From assembly GCA_028751875.1 (NCBI GenBank), contig CM054135.1:59092128-59156127 (forward strand): a stretch of 64,000 nucleotides of DNA, read 5' to 3'. Positions within the stretch are counted from its first letter, which is position 1, and each line of letters starts with the position of its first letter. This DNA comes from Rapana venosa (taxonomy: Eukaryota > Mollusca > Gastropoda > Neogastropoda > Muricidae). The translations under genes and the position numbers were made by a program. The notes under the pieces are model-generated. The model was not told the origin of the DNA. It was given only the letters and a program-made list of their open reading frames with translations, and made no database searches. Of this stretch, positions 12,111 through 25,300 are shown in pieces.

Positions 12111-12689
12111 GACTTGAATGCTATCATTTTAATGATGGAATTAAACTAAAATGGTTGAATACAAAACAAAACAAAAATCTGCCAACCGACATCTAGCAGA
12201 ACAAGCAAGAATTTGAGGTATTTTTTAGTTTGTGTCACATGTATATATGCGAATGTGTGTGTGTGTGTGAGTATGTGCGTGCGTGCGTGTTTTAACCAAC
12301 CACCTCATCAACCATCACTTTCTGATAAATGGTCATGGTCACAGGTCATGCAGACACACAATATATCCGAATTCATACACTGATACAGTCTTTAGTAAAT
12401 GGTGTGTTCACACTGAACACAAAAGAGCATAACAATCACTCCAGCGAAAGGAAAACAAAAGACAAACTGCAAGCAAATAATGATGTTTATTTGATAGGTT
12501 CCCACTGGAGAAGCAAATGTTTATCAAATAGACTTCCATAGAAAAAGAGCCGGTCACATGTACATTTTTGGCCAGCAAAAGATTTTTTTTTCTAAATGGG
12601 CAAGGGAAGGCTTGTATGATGAAGCACATCATCAGTTACGGCAATGTGTAAACCACATACACACCAAAAAAAAGGGGGGTGGGGGGAAG

Positions 12690-12900
12690 AAGAGGAGTGC
12701 TCGCTGGTTGGCTGTATGGGTAGGTAATTCATGTTAGATCCTACGATCACAGGTTTGAACCTCACCAAGGGTAGCTAGGGTGGATGAGGACATTTTTGCG
12801 AAGCCAACCTTTGTCAAAAGACTTCAGTCCTCTTACAGTTCTTTACATGAGACCTCATACCACATGCACTCTGGCTAAGAAGCTAAAGGAAAAGATGAGA
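12690..12900 (+). mobile_element. Possible tRNA-headed SINE remnant
   Basis: GCTGGTTGGCTGTATGGGTA followed about 35 bp later by CAGGTTTGAACCTC looks like an A box and B box. The downstream body is unlike the other SINEs here. Confidence 0.3.
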
Positions 12901-13116
12901 CAGGGGGTGGAGGTGAGCAAATTTTCCAATGGGCTTCTAGTGATAAGTTCCCTTTGCAAGTAATACTGAGCAGGTTTAATGAAAAGTTACTTTCTTTAGA
13001 GACCTTTCTGTCCAAAAGGTTCTGTGAAAAATAGCTGTTCTCTTTGAAACTTTCACAATCAAGGTGAGAGAAAAAAGAACCCAACCCCCTGTGGTATGAA
13101 GCTTGTCAAGTTGGTT

Positions 13117-13168
<52 letters not shown>

Positions 13169-15930
13169 GTGTGTATGTTCCTTCACAGACTTTAGTTTTC
13201 AGGGGCTCCATCAGTCTGTTGTGCTGCTCAGTTCTTATCACACTTAATAAATTGTATGCTGTATAATTATGGCACCATGATTTTTGGGGTCTGGGGAGGT
13301 TTCCCTTTAAACATGGGCAAACAGAAAACTCACAACAGCGTTGGAAATCAGGCAGAGTGTGTAAACTTTGAAGAAAAAGATGAAATATTAACTTCCAAAC
13401 TTATTTGGTGAAACACTTGTTCCACACGAGAAAGGGGACAGGTCTTTAAAGCTTTTACTAAAGAACAAATTCCATCACAACATTTGGAAAAGGCCTTAGC
13501 TAATGCTTAGGAACAAAAGCTAGGACTAGCTCAACCAGTGAGACATGCAGATAGAAAATTTATCATTAAATGTTGTACTGTTTCTGTTGAGGAGGATGAT
13601 CCTATCCACAACATTTCATAGAACAGACGCTGATAATCACAATATTACTCACAGGTCATGTCCTAATGATAAATGAAATAAACTATTTAAAAAAAAGAAA
13701 AGAAATACATGGCAACAACAGGGTTGAAAATGTTCAAAACAGACACTGGTTAAAGCTAGATCTATTTCTACGTTTCTATCTTGCCCCTTTCTTGTTCTCA
13801 TCAATGGTGGATACTAGGTGTGTGCACTGTCGTGTAACCCACAAGCTGCTGCTCATATGAAGTATGGCATAAGCATGCCTGTGCAAGCAGGGTGGACTGA
13901 GGCACTGGCAGGTTTGCAACAAAATCAACCTGTTCTCTGTTTCATATTTTGTTTAGCTTTGTTGGGGATATAATTATGTCTGCAGCAGTGAGGGGATCAT
14001 TTACTTTTTGAGCAGTTACGCATAGGCAAAATTCTTTAACAATACTTTGGTTGTGTAGGTAAACCTGCCTGACCAGTGAAACTAATAAAAGCACCATGTA
14101 CTCCAATTTGGAGAACTGGAATACATGACCAGAACATGCACGATAAAATTGAGACTTTCACTGGCAATGTTCAACGTATGGCCTTCATGATGGTGCAGAG
14201 TGTCGTCAGACGGATTCTGCCCACTCACCCACCCTCTTCTTCCCCTCCCCTCCAAAAAAATGAACCTTTAGTTTATAGCAGGTACTCATCAGCAAAATGA
14301 TGTAAATCAATGTCAAGGTCAAATTACAACTAGGGGAGGAAAAAATCCACAAAAATTTTGGAAATAACTAAAAAGAAAAATGCTCTGCTCTACACGGTGA
14401 CCCCAAAATCAACATGCTTATATGGCACCGGGAATGATTTAAACATTGTGTAGCCAATGGGTTTAAAAACAAAATGCATCAATTCACAAGGGACACTTTG
14501 TGCCAGGATCCCAAAAGTACCAGGATCCCAAAAGTGCCAGGACCCCAAATAATGAAGGTTCATAATTCAAAAACGCAACATAAAAAAACAACAACTAAAG
14601 TACAGCTTACAGAAACATAAAAAGCACTTGACTCAAGCATCTATTTCAGACTGAAGGGAAGCAATTCAGAAGTTAACTCCCTTGAGCGTTACATGTCAGG
14701 TCTACGTACTGCGCTTACATTAAGGATTTTGTCACAGCTCTAGATAATCTTGACCAGTGCCACAACTGAACATGTCGGATTGAACTTTTCAGTATACAGT
14801 GACAGCACAGTGGAAACCAATTGCCAAAGTATAAATTTTTCTCAGCATCTGTCCTCAAGTGTTCACAGCAGAGGATGACTGAAAAGTCATACATGTTTTT
14901 TTTCCCCTTCTTCTATCTCACTGAAACTGTTTGCTTTTCTTCATCTATCTCACTGTAACAGGGATGAATAGATGGTGTTTCTAAATTCACTGACCTTTGT
15001 CCCCCAGTCGAAATGCGGCTACCTTAATGGTGGGTAAAATCGATCGCATACACAAAATATCACCATTGGTGAACCTCAGAGTTCTAGCTGAGGAACTGGG
15101 GAGGAGGGGGGAATTTACCAATGGGGGAAAAAAAAGGTTAATGTAACATTTCCTTCAAAACAGTTCTAGTTAAAATTTTTGTTTATCTATCATACACTAC
15201 AACCAAACAAACAAATGCAGCAATGAACAAGTTAACAAAGGTTAAACAACAAAACATTAAAAAAAAAAAAAAAACCCAAATAGATATAAGAAAGACAATG
15301 TGAAAGAATGAGATGAAAGAGCTTTTCAAAAAAACGTCTCCTCTGTTACAAACAGCAACGAATGCACTGCAGCAGATGGCTTTGGACACAGGGCAGTCAC
15401 TGTCTGGGGCCGGTGTGATGAAAGCACAATCACACCACTGTTGGTGGACTTACTCCTGTGTTGATCAGAAGCTGTAACCCGACAAATACCTGAAATTTCC
15501 CTCCATGTAAGAGAACCCTCGACTGTAGTTGGCAAACTTAATCGTCTATGCAACAGCAGTTTTCAGATCAATCTTAGGTCGTAGGCCACTTCTTTGTCAA
15601 ACGCTTTTCTTCTTTGTCAAACGCTCAGACAGCAACTGTTGTTGTCTGTCATATGAGCGAAAATGCACTGCACTGCCGTTAATCGGCTGACAAGTCAGGT
15701 CCAGCACATCCGACTTTGGTATGAACTCTTGTTCAAGGTAAACATACTTTCGCTGCGTTATAGAACAACATGGGAGGTAATCTTAACTATGCGGTAATAC
15801 GGATCTCTCTTTTTGTACCGTTACTTGTTTACAGATGGGGAAATTCTCCCTCGTATTCTGAACGTTATATATTTTGAAGTCAATCAGCCACAAAGGGCAG
15901 CCTATATCAATGGAAACGTTGCTCCATTCA
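12901..15930. other. Intergenic DNA
   Basis: AT-rich DNA without a recognisable gene. It holds a (TG)n tract at 13119-13176 and a triple 17-bp direct repeat (CCAGGATCCCAAAAGT-like) at about 14503-14550. Confidence 0.4.
13119..13176. repeat. (TG)n microsatellite
   Basis: TG run of about 25 units. Confidence 0.95.
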
Positions 15931-15939
15931 TGCTTCACT

Positions 15940-16520
15940 CACTGAACCCAGAGCCAAACTACTGCTCAGGCAAGACTGGTTAGTCTTGCCGGCCAGAGTA
16001 AGAGCAGCTCTTGGGCAGAACTCCGGCAGGAACTACAGCTTCTCACACAAAACAAACGTGTAACGCTGCACTAGATCCCTGCCTACTGTGGTATACCTGG
16101 CAACGAACAGGCTGATGATCAACTTGCAAAACAGGGATCAGCACAGAAAGAACAGTGCAGAAAGCAGCCTCACCTTCCATGAAAAGAAAACAATCATCAA
16201 ATCAATGGCCCAACCCTGAGTAGAAAAGGACGACTACCACTATCTCAAAAGAGAAGAACAAGTTATAAATCTAAGACTCCGCACTGGGAACAACAGGCTA
16301 AATCACCACGTGTCCACAAACTGAAACTTGTTCCTTCTCTGTGTGCCTGTGGTAAAGAAAACCAGACTGGCGAGCACACCCTTCAGAGGTGCATGCTATA
16401 CAGCGACCTGAGGAAGATTGTGTGGCTGACGGAGATAACCCTGCAAACCAAGCTGTACGGCCCACAAGAGGAGCTGGGAAGCACATGCCATTATTTTCCC
16501 AGACACATTTGACAGCATAA
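15940..16520 (+). mobile_element. Decayed non-LTR retrotransposon, RNase H and C-terminal region
   Basis: Plus-strand frames broken by stops read pieces typical of the end of a non-LTR ORF2: a degenerate IPGNEQAD-like segment, LRTGNNRLNHHV, LCACGKENQTGEHTLQRC (a CxC...H...C zinc-knuckle-like motif) and TLQTKLYGP. The frame changes several times, so it is a relic. Confidence 0.55.
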
Positions 16521-17488
16521 AGCAAACGAGAGAAGAGAGAGAAATATCTGTTGTTGCTGTTACGATTATATGTCGCAACAACAACAATCATTATCTCTCG
16601 TTATTTTGGATAATGTTGTGGTCAGTTGAGAAATGCAATATTGGGGGAAGGGCATAACTATCATCAAGTAACAACAGGCTGGATTTACCGCAGTTAGATT
16701 CTTTCATCAAGCACCATTTTGTTGAACAACACAACTCGGTTCAAACAATAACAGTCATACAACTGTGACTGCCTCTTATCAAACAGGCCCCAGATCTTAG
16801 GCAGGCTGGCTGACTGATTGACTGACTTTATCACCGGTACAGTGTGTGGAACATCAGCTTTAGAACCACTCTGCATAACAAAACACTGGATACAGAATCA
16901 TTCATCTTGGACCTGGATGAACATCTCCACTTCAAAACATTATCACCAACATCTCATGTTAGTTAGTGTGTATAAGCAATGCAGAAAATATGTCCCCTCT
17001 TTTGGCGTACACACACATGTGTGTGTATGTATGTGAGCGCATGAGCATATATGTGTATGTGTGTGTGTGTGTGTGTGCATGGGCCCATGTGCATGCCCAC
17101 ATGTGCAAACAACCTTGCACTCGCGTTTAAACTCCAATAACTGCTGTGCATCCATGCCTGTGCATGGACCAATTTGAAATGCGTACATCCTGATAACCAA
17201 ACTTTCACCCACTTCAGCGCGTATCATTATCACAAACTTTTTACATATCACCACATACTGCCTCTTTAAAGCTTTCTTTTTTTTTTTTTTTTTTAAAGGC
17301 TCAACTTATACCATTACAGAAATATAAGCGACTCCATCAAAACAATACACCTATGCATATTGTCTTTTCAACTCCACTACGTCCTCCTCCTCCTCCTCAA
17401 GGAAATGAACCTTCTCCCTTTCAGGATGATATTCACACCCCGTCTATTTTTTATCTTTTGGGAAAAAAATGGGGAAAAAAAAAGCTCA

Positions 17489-18990
17489 CCAGCCTACAGG
17501 CCAGCCCCCCAAAAAGTACAATCCATCAGTTTACAAAACGGCCAGCCAAAATACTACCTACCAGTCTACAAAACGGCCAGCCAAAATACTACCTACCAGT
17601 CTACAAAACGGCCAGCCAAAATACTACCTACCAGTCTACAAAATGGCCAGCCAAAATACTACCTACCAGTCTACAAAACGGCCAGCCAAAATACTACCTA
17701 CCAGTCTACAAAACGGCCAGCCAAACTACTACCTACCAGTCTACAAAACAGCCAGCCAAAATACTACCTACCAGTCTACAAAATGGCCAGCCAAAATACT
17801 ACCTACCAGTCTACAAAACAGCCAGCCAAAATACCACCTACCAGTCTACAAAACGGCCAGCCAAAATACCACTTACCAGTCTACAAAACGGCCAGCCAAA
17901 ATACAACCTACCAGTCTACAAAACGGCCAGCCAAAATACTACCTACCAGTCTACAAAACGGCCAGCCAAAATACAACCTACCAGTCTACAAAACGGCCAG
18001 CCTAAATACTACCTACCAGTCTACGAAATGGCCAGCCAAATTACCAACTACCAGTCTACAAAACGGCCAGCCAAAATACAACCTACCAGTCTACAAAACG
18101 GCCAGCCTAAATACTACCTACCAGTCTACAAAACGGCCAGCCAAAATACTACCTACCAGTCTACAAAATGGCCAGCGTAAATACTACCTACCAGTCTACA
18201 AAACGGCCAGCCAAAATACTACCTACCAGTCTACAAAATGGCCAGCCAAAATACCAACTACCAGTCTACGAAATGGCCAGCCAAATTACCAACTACCAGT
18301 CTACGAAATGGCCAGCCAAATTACCAACTACCAGTCTACGAAATGGCCAGCCAAAATACTACCTACCAGTCTACGAAATGGCCAGCCAAATTACCAACTA
18401 CCAGTCTACGAAATGGCCAGCCAAAATACTACCTACCAGTCTACGAAATGGCCAGCCAAAATACTACCTACCAGTCTACGAAATGGCCAGCCAAATTACC
18501 AACTACCAGTCTACGAAATGGCCAGCCAAATTACCAACTACCAGTCTACGAAATGGCCAGCCAAAATACTACCTACCAGTCTACGAAATGGCCAGCCAAA
18601 ATACTACCTACCAGTCTACGAAATGGCCAGCCAAATTACCAACTACCAGTCTACGAAATGGCCAGCCAAAATACTACCTACCAGTCTACGAAATGGCCAG
18701 CCAAAATACTACCTACCAGTCTACGAAATGGCCAGCCAAATTACCAACTACCAGTCTACGAAATGGCCAGCCAAATTACCAACTACCAGTCTACGAAATG
18801 GCCAGCCAAAATACTACCTACCAGTCTACGAAATGGCCAGCCAAAATACTACCTACCAGTCTACGAAATGGCCAGCCAAATTACCAACTACCAGTCTACG
18901 AAATGGCCAGCCAAATTACCAACTACCAGTCTACGAAATGGCCAGCCAAAATACTACCTACCAGTCTACAAAATGGTCAGCCAAACACAA
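17489..18990. repeat. Satellite array, 35-bp unit, about 42 copies
   Basis: The unit contains CCAGTCTACAAAACGGCCAG followed by CCAAAATACTACCTA. The left part is mainly of this type. From about 18260 on, units read ACGAAATGG and alternate AAAATACTACC with AAATTACCAAC, giving a higher-order pattern. Because 35 is not a multiple of 3 and the unit has no stop in any plus frame, all three frames stay open and mimic proteins of up to 546 residues. Confidence 0.97.
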
Positions 18991-21900
18991 ACACCACTGA
19001 AGTTTCTCTGTGTGCAAGGTCAGTGTTTTCCATCCTGACTCTTCACACACCTGTGATTCTGACCAGCAGCAGAAACTCACCGCTACAATGAAGGCAACGT
19101 AGAAAAAAAAAACAGACACCCAGCAGTGGGGCAGGATTACCATCCCCTTTCTGCAAGCAGTAACACAACAAAAGGAGGAGGGGGGGGGGGGGGGGGAAGA
19201 ATCTCCCTATCTTGTGTATGTCCTGCAAGGAAAAATCTCCTTACATGATGGATGTAAATAGCAATAAATTTCGCTTTGTTTTTTTTTATTTTTTAAATAA
19301 AGATTATATGATTTCTTGACCACCAGTAAAAAGAAAGACAGAAAGCCTTTAAAGTAGAAATGTTTCAAAGACTTCTGCTTAAAGGAAAAAAGCTAACAGT
19401 ATAAAACAAAAAACCCCACCCCAACAAACAAAATAAAGCAACAACAACAGCAAAGCTTTCCACTTCCTTGTATGTTTGTTTACAACCTTTCTGACCACGG
19501 AAACCACATCAGGGCATCACCTCATTCATTTCAGGGGGTCCATTAGCATTCTTTAAAAAAACAAACAACAACAAAACCCCAAGAAAACCCCCACTAAACA
19601 AAATATCCCAAACGTAACACAAACATCATATACATATGCAGAACAGATGAGCACAAAAATCATAAAGTAGATAATTCTATTTCAAACCGTTTCATGGTTG
19701 TGCATAGCTCATTTTCACCCAAAACCTGCATTCTACAATTCAGGTCTCTTCAATTATGCCAGTAAAAAACAAAATACAAAAATCCTATATCTCATTCACG
19801 AACATGACAATATCCCAAGACAACAATGCCAAGAGACGTACAGAATACATGGTAATCAAGCAAACCACATATCCAAGTTTTACAAAAATTCACATAGTAC
19901 AACACTGTCACGAACTTTAAGTCAAAGCAGACTCACAAAGCCACAGTCACTGCAAATTCTGTGTTTCATATCAAGCATAATTACAGATTGATGGAATCAA
20001 TACATGATTAACACAGGCATTGTTAAGTCATGCGAACTCAAAGAGCCAAAACCAGTGAAAAACCCCTTATTTCATATCAAGAATAATTACACAATAATGA
20101 AATGAGTTTTTGTTTGTTTGGTTTTTTCAAATTTTTTCATGAAAGCATGGGAATTCCTTTCTTTTTCAAAATACAATGTATGTTCTACAATTCTATTTTC
20201 AGCACAGTTGCATTTCTTTTTTGAAAAATCACGTCAAACAGCATCATAATAATCCAGTTACTTTCAAGCATCTTCCATTATCCCAAATGAGCAGTAAAAT
20301 ATTATAAAGATTCATCTATGTTCTCTGCATAATAAACAAGTCGAACTTAACAACACATTAACAAACTTCCAACATTAACAGTGGTAGAAAAATCAACGTA
20401 AAATACACCTGTACAACCAAGTTTCCAGTTCAATACAAACCTTCAGTAGGGAGGCATAGACAAAGTCTCTCTGAGACTATCAACTCCAGACTAAACAAAC
20501 TCAAAAGACATTACAAAATAAAAATAATAATAATCTCCCTCCTTAACCCCTTAAAAAAAACCCAAGCCATCCCAACAACTGCAATAAAAACAACAACAAC
20601 AAAATCATAAGAAATGACAGGAAAAAAACATTATGAGGATTCTCAATATAAATACTCCTGCTTCAAAGTAGTCTTCATTGACATTTCACACGATAGCAGT
20701 CATACATACAAAACCTATAAAACTTAATATTTTTTTAAAAAGCGGGGAGTAGGGGTGGAGGGTTGTTTGATAGCAGAAATAGTAGTGGAACAAATTATTT
20801 CAGAATAACACTTGTATTTGTCAGCACATCGACCATAAGTAATCACACAATCAGTACACCACTAACGAGAATAACAGCAAGTCCAGCAAGTTATCAAAAC
20901 ACCCCAGTAATAGTTCTACTTTCATTTTGTTTTTTTCACAGACATGATATCAAACAGAAATAGCAAATAAAACACACACACACATCACAAATAGCAGTAA
21001 ATGACTGTACACTATGGCAACATCTCAAATTTCTTGTAAATCATGAATCTCAAATTTCTGGTAAATCATGAAAAGATGATGCAGCATGCTATTTCATATG
21101 TAACTCATAGCACATAAGAGACAGACAAAGAGCATCTGTACACACTGGACAACAAGCACGTCTTCACTCCCCCCTACTTCCATGAGAAGTCACTTGGCCA
21201 CTGCACTGAATTTTTCGCACGGTCTCTCTTGAGCAAACTGAACTTGGTGGAGCCCATTCCTTTCCGGGTTGCAGGATGCATGCTGGGTTTGTTTTTGTTT
21301 ATACAAAACTACCGGCCTTAGCTGGCCCACTCTTCTACGAAAAGGGGATAGGTTGGGGTTGTTGTTTTTTAACATGTGTGCACAATGTGGCAAACATGGA
21401 GATGCTGATCAAGATCACAGATGTGCTGAACAGACCTGTACATAAGGCACCAACTATAAAAACACACTCATCTGACCGGACAGACTGCAAACAAGAGAGG
21501 GAGAGAGTATTTAAATAATAAACAAAGCAAGCAACTTAGAAAAAAAACAAAAAATACAACTGCAAATAACACACTCTAGAGTTTCTTAATTTACTGTTAC
21601 ACTGTTATATACACAAATGAGTAATGTCTTCATATCAAAATATGATGAAACAATATAATTCTTTTATTTTAGTTACCCAAATCATATAACAACCAATTTT
21701 CAATAATATCTTCATGAATCAAGCAGTCTAGATGAATCCATAAGATTTTTTTGTTGGGGGGGGGGGGAGGCAGAGATATACAATCTGCATGCAAAGACCA
21801 CAAAAAACCTCAGCAATGAAATGATTCTGATGGTTAATCTTCACATGACCAGTGTTTGAAGCAAGCAGTCAACATCAATACTTCTATCAAAAATAATAAA

Positions 21901-22282
21901 TGGATAAAGCTGTTCACCCAGATGAAGAATTTTTACGGCAGAACCAATTTCCAGTAATCCTGATCCAGATGAACATGCTGGGTCAACTGAACAAATGTAC
22001 ATGTTACAAACCACAATAATAACAAAAATACAGCAGATGTGTAAGACGAACGGATCAAAATGAAACCTTTGCACTGTCAACAACAACAACAACAATACAC
22101 AGCAACTAAGAATGGACAAAGATACAATAATGAAAAAAGTCAAAGTCAAAGTAAGGACATTTTACCGAAACAAAATTTACACCCCGAAGAAACTTGGGAC
22201 ATGCTAATAAATCTAGAGGTGATGTCCACGGGGAGGGAAAGAGGGTGAGGAAGGGCAGACAACCAGTAGAAGGGAGGCTTCT
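18991..22282. other. Intergenic DNA and probable HELZ2-like 3' UTR
   Basis: AT-rich DNA with a G homopolymer near 19179-19197 and many A-rich stretches. No coding frame is convincing. The part next to 22282 should be 3' UTR of the minus-strand gene. A partial SINE-like body is seen near 21165-21390. Confidence 0.4.
21663..21668 (-). terminator. Candidate polyadenylation signal of the HELZ2-like gene
   Basis: This is the first AATAAA I see on the minus strand after the stop codon, about 615 bp downstream. It is a short motif in AT-rich DNA, so the assignment is weak. Confidence 0.25.
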
Positions 22283-22395
22283 TCACAGCGACAAGGCGTG
22301 AATGAAGTGATCGGCCCCCACCACAGCTTTGTGTGTGAGGAAATGCTGCAGCAGGCAACTCCACACGCTGTGGCTCTCCAGCAAATACCTGTTGC
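22283..22395 (-). CDS. HELZ2: HELZ2-like last exon
   Basis: 36 codons and TGA. GNRYLLESHSVWSCLLQHF matches the GN..LL....W..LL ending of HELZ-family proteins. The acceptor is (TG)8 plus CAG, with no ordinary pyrimidine tract. Confidence 0.88.
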
Positions 22396-25300
22396 CTGCA
22401 CACACACACACACAAAGCATAAATGCATGCACGCACGCACACACACGCACGCACGTATGTACACACACTCATAGACACACGCACATGCACACACACGCAC
22501 ACACACACAGAGCAACAACAAATGTAACAATCAGGCCATGCTCATCTGTGTTTAGTTTTAATTTTGTATACTCATGACAATCACATTACTCAGTAACTTG
22601 AACTCACCGAGGGAAAGAGAGACAGAGACAAAACGATAGAGAGAGAACCTTAAATTCACTGTGTAAGACAATTTTCAAAAGCAGATAGAGTGATTGTATA
22701 AAATAAACATGTCTCTATCCTTCACACTATCAGAATTTTAAAAAATATCATAAGTACCACAAACAGATATCTGTTTGGTTTTTTTATTGATTCATTGTAC
22801 TTCAAACAAAACAACCATATCAAAGTGCTCTAGATCTCATATCACAAGTTTCTGTAATTATCTGTACAGCTTCAAGTATTTTCAACTATACAACAATGCA
22901 AAATGAAAGCTTCATACTTTATAAGTCATCTATAATACTGTTTTCAACCATACAACAATACAAAATACACATCTTATAACATGCAAGTTTCCATAAATCA
23001 TCTGTAATGCCAGAAGTCTTTCAGCTACTATTTACTTATTCTTTCTTTTATTTCAAAGATATTGGAATAAGCACTCAAGTGCTTTTCACTCTTTTTTTTT
23101 TACATCCATTCCCCATGTGTATGCAGTTTTGTAAATTTTGTCATCCGTTCCCACCAGCACATAATGGCCTACTCTTCTGAAAAGTGGAACAGGTTTTAAA
23201 GATGTTCTACTGAACAACACACCACAAGCAAACTCTTGAGAGAACAACATTGTTTCAGTTTCATGCATCTCATTTTGTGTACGCGTTTCTGACTTGACTT
23301 TAGACACATTTCCAGCAACTCCGCTGACAGTGTTTCCAGCTCACTACTGCTGAGAGATGAAATGGAAAGAGTGATGAGAGGAAGGGCAAAGATAGCTATT
23401 AGATTGCCCTCAGCTTCCGTGAAGATTGTGCTCTTCTGTATTATCTCTGTACATACACAGAAATATGAAAGGAAGACAAACACAATGAAAACGCAAGGGA
23501 AAAGCCCAATTAGTTCTGTACAGTTTTTTCATGACCAGAGATCAAATACTGATAACACATACACATTACTTGCAGTTATACCTATGCTTAACATACATAA
23601 CTTGGACAGTGATCAAATACTGATAACACACACATTACTTACAGTTACACCTATGCTTAACACACATAACTTGGACAGTGATCAAATACTGCTAACACAC
23701 ACATTACTTACAGCAGTTATACCTATGCTAAACACACATAACTTGGACAGTGATCAAATACTGATAACATACACACATTACTTACAGTTATACCCATGCT
23801 TAACACACATAACTTGGACAGTGATCAAATATTGATAACACCCACACATTACTTGCAGTTATACCTATGCTTAACACACATAACTTGGACAGTGATCAAA
23901 TATTGATAACATACACATTACTTACAGCAGTTATACCTATGCTAAACACACATAACTTGGACAGTGATCAAATACTGTAACACATACACATTACTTACAG
24001 TTATACCTATGCTTAACACACATAACTTGGACAGTGATCAAATATTGATAACACCCACACATTACTTGCAGTTATACCTATGCTAAACACACATAACTTG
24101 GACAGTGATCAAATACTGATAACACACACATTACTTATAGTTATACCCATGCTTAACACACATAATTTGGACAGTGATCAAATACTGATAACATACACAT
24201 TACTTACAGCAGTTATACCTATGTTTAACACACATAACTTGGACAGTGATCAAATACTGATAACACCCACACATTACTTACAGTTATACCCATGCTTAAC
24301 ATACATAACTTGGACAGTGATCAAATATTGATAACATACACATTACTTACAGTTATACCTATGCTAAACACGCATAACTTGGACAGTGATCAAATATTGA
24401 TAACATACACATTACTTACAGTTATACCTATGCTTAACACACATAACTTGGACAGTGATCAAATACTGATAACACCCACACATTACTTACAGTTATACCT
24501 ATGCTTAACACACATAACTTGGACAGTGATCAAATACTGATAACATACACATTACTTACAGCAGCTATACCTATGCTAAACACACATAACTTAATGATAT
24601 AATAAAATGAACGCGATACCTGTGATAATGAGTCCTTTTCTGGGTCGTGTGATAGCAACATTGATCTCGTGCATGTCTGCAGTAGGACCTAAATGTCGGT
24701 GCAACCAGTCATCCGTTGCTTTTCTCTCAACTTCGCTGCGAGACACTGAGCGACATGTGGACAGCACCACATAGTCGTATTCACACCCTGCCCACAACAC
24801 ACAACCAGGGTAGGGGTTTGAAACACAAATAATCCTGGTCCAATGGAAAAATATTTACATTGATAGCAGTTATACAGACTGAAATATTGGATTAAATCTT
24901 GTCGTAACGGAATGATTTTTATTGCTATTATAAAAACGCAAACATTGAGAGTAGATCCCGTTTATGAAATTATCTTTAGACTTACTGCTATTATAAAACT
25001 AAAATATTGAATGTAGATTGTCTAACAGAAAAATCTTTTACACTTACTGCTATTATAAAAACTCAAATACTGAGCGTAGATTCTCACCTAACGATATTTT
25101 TGTTTTTTGTTTTGATTTGTTTAATGTCTATTCACTACATGGTGATTTAGACACACACCTAACGATACAATCTTTACACATATTGCTATCATACAAACTC
25201 AATTTTTAAAATGGTTACACACGTCAGCAGAAGGAAACTTTTCACATGAAAAAGTTCACATCAAAAAACAAGCTGACTCAAATGCACAAACATCACTGGC

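Noticed and set aside
17360..19091. Long open frames of 178-546 residues with a 35-residue repeat
   Set aside because: They are the 35-bp satellite read in its three stop-free frames. All frames are open at once and there is no gene-like start, splice or codon pattern.
19698..19991. 97-residue open frame on plus in the 3' flank of the HELZ2-like gene
   Set aside because: No family resemblance, AT-rich codon use, and no splice or promoter context.
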